Source: Cedecea neteri
Lineage (GTDB): Bacteria > Pseudomonadota > Gammaproteobacteria > Enterobacterales > Enterobacteriaceae
Direction of reading: 5' to 3'
DNA length: 64,000 bases
NCBI RefSeq assembly: GCF_000757825.1
Contig: NZ_CP009451.1
Coordinates: 2,356,001 to 2,420,000, forward strand
Shown: piece by piece, positions 60,539 to 64,000 of the stretch
How the letters are laid out: every line of letters starts with the position of its first letter
Numbering within the stretch: the first letter of the stretch is position 1
Translations under genes and position numbers: made by a program
The notes under the pieces: model-generated
The model's database searches: none
Seen by the model: the letters and a program-made list of their open reading frames with translations, nothing else
What the model was told of the DNA's origin: nothing

Positions 60539-61153
60539 TTATTGTTCAAACGGCAATAAATGCAATGCACCGCGGCTAAAATCACTCAGCCTGGCGCTGA
60601 AAGCAGCCACCTGGGTTTGCGGCAATGCTACGCGCAGATCAACGGCGACCTGGAAGTCGCTTTCCACGATAAGACCATCACTTTGCTTGAGCAGCGCTTC
60701 CACACCCGCCAGCTGCGAATAGTCGCACTGCAAAGTATATTCGGTTAACGGCACTTTGAGCACTGTCGGAAGCAGGTTTAACGCCAGCTGTACGCCGCCG
60801 CCGTAGGCTTTCACCAGGCCACCCGTGCCCAGCTTCACCCCGCCATAATAGCGCACTACAACCGCCGTGATTTCACCAATGCCTTTGCCCATCAGCTGAG
60901 CCAGGATGGGTTTCCCTGCGGTGCCGGCAGGTTCGCCATCATCCGAGAAACCGAGCTGCTGCGAGTCATCCGGCGCGCCAGCAACCCACGCCCAGCAGTG
61001 GTGCCGGGCGTCCGGGTGTTCGGCTCGAGCCTTCTCAACAAACGCTTTCGCCGCTATTACCCCGTCTGTATGAGCGACAAGGGTAATGAAGCGGCTTTTC
61101 TTAATCTCCTCGCTGACCGTGACGGGCTCAGCGGGGATTGGCCAGCTTTCCAT
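60539..61153 (-). CDS. yigZ: IMPACT-family protein YigZ
   Basis: A 204-residue protein of the YigZ/IMPACT family, related to the eukaryotic Gcn2 regulator IMPACT; its biochemical role in bacteria is not settled. The N-terminal domain has KKSRFITLVAHTDG and the family motif FSDDGEPAGTAGKPIL (about residues 69-84), with VRYYGGVKLGTGGLVKAYG after it. The C-terminal part is the DUF1949-like ferredoxin fold. Its ATG shares one base with the pepQ stop codon, so it is translated with pepQ. Confidence 0.93.
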   Translation of the reverse strand: MESWPIPAEPVTVSEEIKKSRFITLVAHTDGVIAAKAFVEKARAEHPDARHHCWAWVAGAPDDSQQLGFSDDGEPAGTAGKPILAQLMGKGIGEITAVVVRYYGGVKLGTGGLVKAYGGGVQLALNLLPTVLKVPLTEYTLQCDYSQLAGVEALLKQSDGLIVESDFQVAVDLRVALPQTQVAAFSARLSDFSRGALHLLPFEQ

Positions 61154-62484
61154 TACGCGAGCTTCAGGTTACGCGTCATGTTTTCGGTGCTGTTTTCATA
61201 GATAACCACGTTATCTTCAATACGAATGCCGCCAAACGGCTTCAGGGCTTCAATGCGCTTCCAGTCGAAGTGCTTGCTGTATTGCCCTTCACGCCACGGT
61301 GCCAGCAACGATTCAATGAAGTACAGGCCAGGCTCGATGGTCAGCACCATGCGAGGTTCCAGCACACGGGTACAGCGCAGGTAAGGATGCTGGGAAGGTG
61401 CTGCCAGATGCGTCCCGGTATCGTCCTGCATAAACCCGGCTACGTCATGAACCTGCAGGCCCAGCGGATGCCCGATGCCGTGAGGCATGAACGGCGTGGT
61501 GATCCCGGCTTCCAGCATCGCCTCTTCACTGATGTCGTTCACCAGCTTGTGGCGGCGCAGCAGCTTAGCCAGGCGCTGATGGAACTGGATGTGGTAGTCG
61601 GTGTAGCGCACGCCGGACTTCATGGTATCGATAAGCGCCAGTTGCTCTTCGTTCACATCTTTAATCAGATGAGCGAAATCGCTGTCACCATGGGTGGTCC
61701 AGGTGCGGGTCAGGTCGGCGGCATAGCCGTTATATTCTGCCCCGGCATCCAGCAGGAAACTGCGGATTTCGGCAGGTACGCGGTGATCCAGCTTGGTGTA
61801 GTGCAGTACGGAGGCATGCTCATTGAGCGCCACGATATTGCCATAAGGCACGTCAGTATCGCGGTGGCCGGTTGCCGTCAGATAAGCGATGTTAATATCG
61901 AACTCGCTCATACCAGACAGGAAGGCTTCATGCGCAGCACGATGGCCCACAACCGCCGTTTTCTGAGCTTCACGCATGCAGGACAGTTCGTAGTCCGTTT
62001 TATAGGCGCGATAGTAATGCAGGTAATCGATAACCCCTTTCGGGTTGATATTGGCTGGAGTGATATCCAGCTGTAACGCACGCTCCGGCACCGGGCCAAT
62101 ATAGCCGATGTTGCCGCGCGCAGCAGGCAGTTGACTGCCAATACCGTCGGCTTTTGGCAGCGCTATCACTTCAATATCATCGGTCCAGAAGGATTCCGGC
62201 AGCGGCTCCACGTTGTGCCAGTAATCTACCGGCAGATAGAACCACAGCTTCGGCTTATTCACGCCGTCCACCAGCAGCCAGCAGTTGGGTACCTGAGTGA
62301 CCGGCACCCACGCCTTAAACTGCGGGTTAACTTTAAACGGATAGGCATGATCATCGAGGAAAACGTTGAACAGCTCCCCGGAGTGAATAAGTAATGCATC
62401 AAGGTTAAAACGCGCCAGAACGTTGCGGGTACGCTCCTGTAGCGTTGCCACATGATCTTTGTACAGCGCGGCCAGTGATTCCAT
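61153..62484 (-). CDS. pepQ: Xaa-Pro dipeptidase
   Basis: It cleaves dipeptides that end in proline, and uses two metal ions. The 443 residues equal E. coli PepQ. The pita-bread fold gives the metal ligands: the aspartates in [19 protein letters not shown] (about residues 244-262), His in [15 protein letters not shown] (about 336-350), and the glutamates in LTIEPGLYF (near 384) and [10 protein letters not shown] (near 423). It is divergent from fadB and leads pepQ-yigZ-trkH-hemG. Confidence 0.96.
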   Translation of the reverse strand: MESLAALYKDHVATLQERTRNVLARFNLDALLIHSGELFNVFLDDHAYPFKVNPQFKAWVPVTQVPNCWLLVDGVNKPKLWFYLPVDYWHNVEPLPESFWTDDIEVIALPKADGIGSQLPAARGNIGYIGPVPERALQLDITPANINPKGVIDYLHYYRAYKTDYELSCMREAQKTAVVGHRAAHEAFLSGMSEFDINIAYLTATGHRDTDVPYGNIVALNEHASVLHYTKLDHRVPAEIRSFLLDAGAEYNGYAADLTRTWTTHGDSDFAHLIKDVNEEQLALIDTMKSGVRYTDYHIQFHQRLAKLLRRHKLVNDISEEAMLEAGITTPFMPHGIGHPLGLQVHDVAGFMQDDTGTHLAAPSQHPYLRCTRVLEPRMVLTIEPGLYFIESLLAPWREGQYSKHFDWKRIEALKPFGGIRIEDNVVIYENSTENMTRNLKLA

Positions 62485-62632
62485 AATTTATCCTTCTGTT
62501 TTTTGTACCTGTTCGCCACGCATCTTAGCATACCGTACAAACCGTCGAGTTATTTCCGCCTCCTGTGATCGAGTTTGCAAATATTTAAAGAGAAATTTGC
62601 ATTTCATTAACATCAATTCCACACTCCGCTTC

Positions 62633-62649
62633 ATCTGGTACGACCAGAT
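62633..62649. promoter_or_regulatory. FadR operator upstream of fadB
   Basis: ATCTGGTACGACCAGAT is the FadR binding site of the E. coli fadBA promoter, base for base as I remember it. It starts 43 bases before the fadB ATG. FadR would repress until long-chain acyl-CoA releases it. Confidence 0.92.
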
Positions 62650-62675
62650 CCCATTGCTGGATTCAGGAGACTGAC

Positions 62676-64000
62676 ATGCTCTACCAAGGTGAAACCCTAC
62701 ATCTCGACTGGCTGGAAGACGGCATTGCCGAACTGGTGTTTGATGCCCCCGGCTCCGTCAACAAGCTGGATACGGCGACCGTCGCCAGCCTCGGCGAAGC
62801 GCTGACCGTGCTTGAAAAGCAGCCGAACCTCAAAGGCCTGCTGCTGAGCTCCAGCAAGTCCGCCTTTATCGTTGGCGCCGACATTACTGAATTCCTCTCG
62901 CTGTTCCTGGTCCCTGCCGAACAGCTGACCCACTGGCTGCAGTTCGCCAACAGCGTATTTAACCGCCTGGAAGATCTGCCGGTCCCGACCATTGCAGCCG
63001 TGAATGGCTATGCGCTGGGCGGCGGATGCGAATGCGTACTGGCGACGGATTACCGCCTGGCCACAACGGATGCCCGCATTGGCCTGCCGGAAACCAAGTT
63101 AGGCATCATGCCAGGCTTCGGCGGTTCCGTTCGTCTGCCTCGTTTGTTAGGTGCGGATAGCGCGCTTGAAATTATTACCGCGGGCAAAGACGTCGGTGCG
63201 GCAGAAGCGCAAAAGCTGGGCCTGGTTGATGGCGTAGTGAAAACCGAAAAGCTGCGCGACGGTGCGCTGGCGATTCTTCGTCAGGCAATCAAAGGCGAGC
63301 TGGACTGGCAGGCTAAGCGCGCGCCGAAACTGCAACCGCTGAAACTGAGCAAAATTGAAGCCGGCATGAGCTTTACCATCGCCAAAGGCATGGTGGCACA
63401 GATCGCCGGTAAACATTATCCGGCCCCGATGACCGCGGTAAAAACGATTGAAGCCGCCGCTGGCCTTGGTCGTGATGAAGCCCTGAAGCTGGAAACCCAA
63501 AGCTTTGTGCCGCTGGCTCGCTCCAATGAAGCCCGCGCGCTGGTCGGCATCTTCCTGAACGATCAGTTTGTTAAAGGTCAGGCGAAAAAGCTCACCAAAG
63601 ATATTGAAACGCCTAAACACGCGGCCGTACTCGGCGCGGGCATTATGGGCGGCGGCATTGCCTACCAGTCTGCCTGGAAAGGCGTGCCGGTATTAATGAA
63701 GGACATTAGCGAAAAGTCGCTGGCGCTGGGCATTAACGAAGCCAGCAAGCTGCTGAACAAGCAGCTTGAACGCGGCAAAATTGACGGCATGAAGCTGGCG
63801 CAGGTTATTTCGACCATTCAGCCAACGCTGGAATATGCCGGGTTTGATCGTGTAGACGTCGTTGTCGAAGCCGTGGTTGAAAACCCGAAAGTGAAAAAGG
63901 CGGTGCTGGCAGAAACCGAAGATAAGGTTCGTCCGGACGCCGTTCTGGCTTCCAACACCTCCACCATTCCTATTAGCGAACTGGCAAGCGGGCTGAAACG
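62676..64000 (+). CDS. fadB: Fatty-acid oxidation complex subunit alpha FadB (3' end outside window)
   Basis: The multifunctional beta-oxidation protein: enoyl-CoA hydratase plus 3-hydroxyacyl-CoA dehydrogenase, in complex with the thiolase FadA. The 441 residues present, of about 729 expected, cover the hydratase with its oxyanion loop and catalytic glutamates in [15 protein letters not shown] (near 119) and [12 protein letters not shown] (near 139), and the start of the dehydrogenase with its NAD loop [11 protein letters not shown] (near 320). The frame is open to the window edge. FadR controls it. The acetyl-CoA it yields would enter the glyoxylate bypass encoded at the other end of the window. 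Confidence 0.96.
   Translation, partial: MLYQGETLHLDWLEDGIAELVFDAPGSVNKLDTATVASLGEALTVLEKQPNLKGLLLSSSKSAFIVGADITEFLSLFLVPAEQLTHWLQFANSVFNRLEDLPVPTIAAVNGYALGGGCECVLATDYRLATTDARIGLPETKLGIMPGFGGSVRLPRLLGADSALEIITAGKDVGAAEAQKLGLVDGVVKTEKLRDGALAILRQAIKGELDWQAKRAPKLQPLKLSKIEAGMSFTIAKGMVAQIAGKHYPAPMTAVKTIEAAAGLGRDEALKLETQSFVPLARSNEARALVGIFLNDQFVKGQAKKLTKDIETPKHAAVLGAGIMGGGIAYQSAWKGVPVLMKDISEKSLALGINEASKLLNKQLERGKIDGMKLAQVISTIQPTLEYAGFDRVDVVVEAVVENPKVKKAVLAETEDKVRPDAVLASNTSTIPISELASGLK

Overview
The window is a stretch of core chromosome from a gamma-proteobacterium of the family Enterobacteriaceae. It is close to, but not the same as, Escherichia coli/Salmonella. Nearly every protein matches the E. 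coli K-12 product I remember over its full length, and gene order follows the 90-91 min region of E. coli read backwards (fadB-pepQ-yigZ-trkH-hemG, murB-birA-coaA, tRNAs-tuf-secE-nusG-rplKAJL-rpoBC, thi operon, hupA, purHD, metA-aceBAK-iclR-metH-yjbB). Species cannot be fixed from the sequence alone.

Layout by region. 1-219: C-terminal end of a HI1420-type addiction-module antitoxin. 220-5678: yjbB and metH. 5870-11436: iclR facing the glyoxylate operon aceBAK, with IclR operators at both promoters. 11682-12611: metA under MetJ and MetR sites. 12830-18630: a complete rRNA operon on the minus strand (16S, tRNA-Glu, 23S, 5S, two terminators), positioned like rrnE. 18785-21685: purHD behind a PurR box. 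21732-26092: minus-strand cluster nudC-hemE-nfi-yjaG-hupA-yjaH. 26191-32326: rsd, then the TPP-riboswitch thiamin operon thiCEFSGH. 32520-34906: accessory insert between thiH and rpoC, made of an orphan PTS IIB/IIA pair and the anaerobic C4-dicarboxylate carrier dcuB with a perfect FNR box. 35110-48631: rpoC, rpoB, rplL, rplJ, rplA, rplK, nusG, secE, tuf. 48744-49193: four tRNA genes feeding tuf. 49642-52610: coaA, then birA/murB. 52690-58440: a second complete rRNA operon with tRNA-Ile/tRNA-Ala. 58501-62484: hemG, trkH, yigZ, pepQ. 62676-64000: first 60 percent of fadB.

How the genes work together. Most of the window makes the transcription and translation machinery: two rRNA operons, five of the tRNAs' partners such as EF-Tu and L7/L12, and the RNA polymerase beta subunits. 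The rest is linked central metabolism: acetate and fatty-acid growth (aceBAK, iclR, fadB), methionine (metA, metH), purines (purHD), haem (hemE, hemG), thiamin, CoA and biotin.

I found no phage, transposon, CRISPR array or obviously new multigene system. The observations most worth following up are structural. The second rRNA operon joins the left flank of E. coli rrnA (hemG, Ile/Ala spacer) to the right flank of rrnB (murB). The T1 and T2 hairpins are exchanged between the two operons. A hairpin with a constant loop and a fully compensated, variable stem lies between T1 and T2. Other points are the orphan PTS pair, a short leader ORF before coaA, a palindromic repeat that supplies the aceK ribosome-binding site, and a Gly-to-Ser change in the NudC Nudix box.
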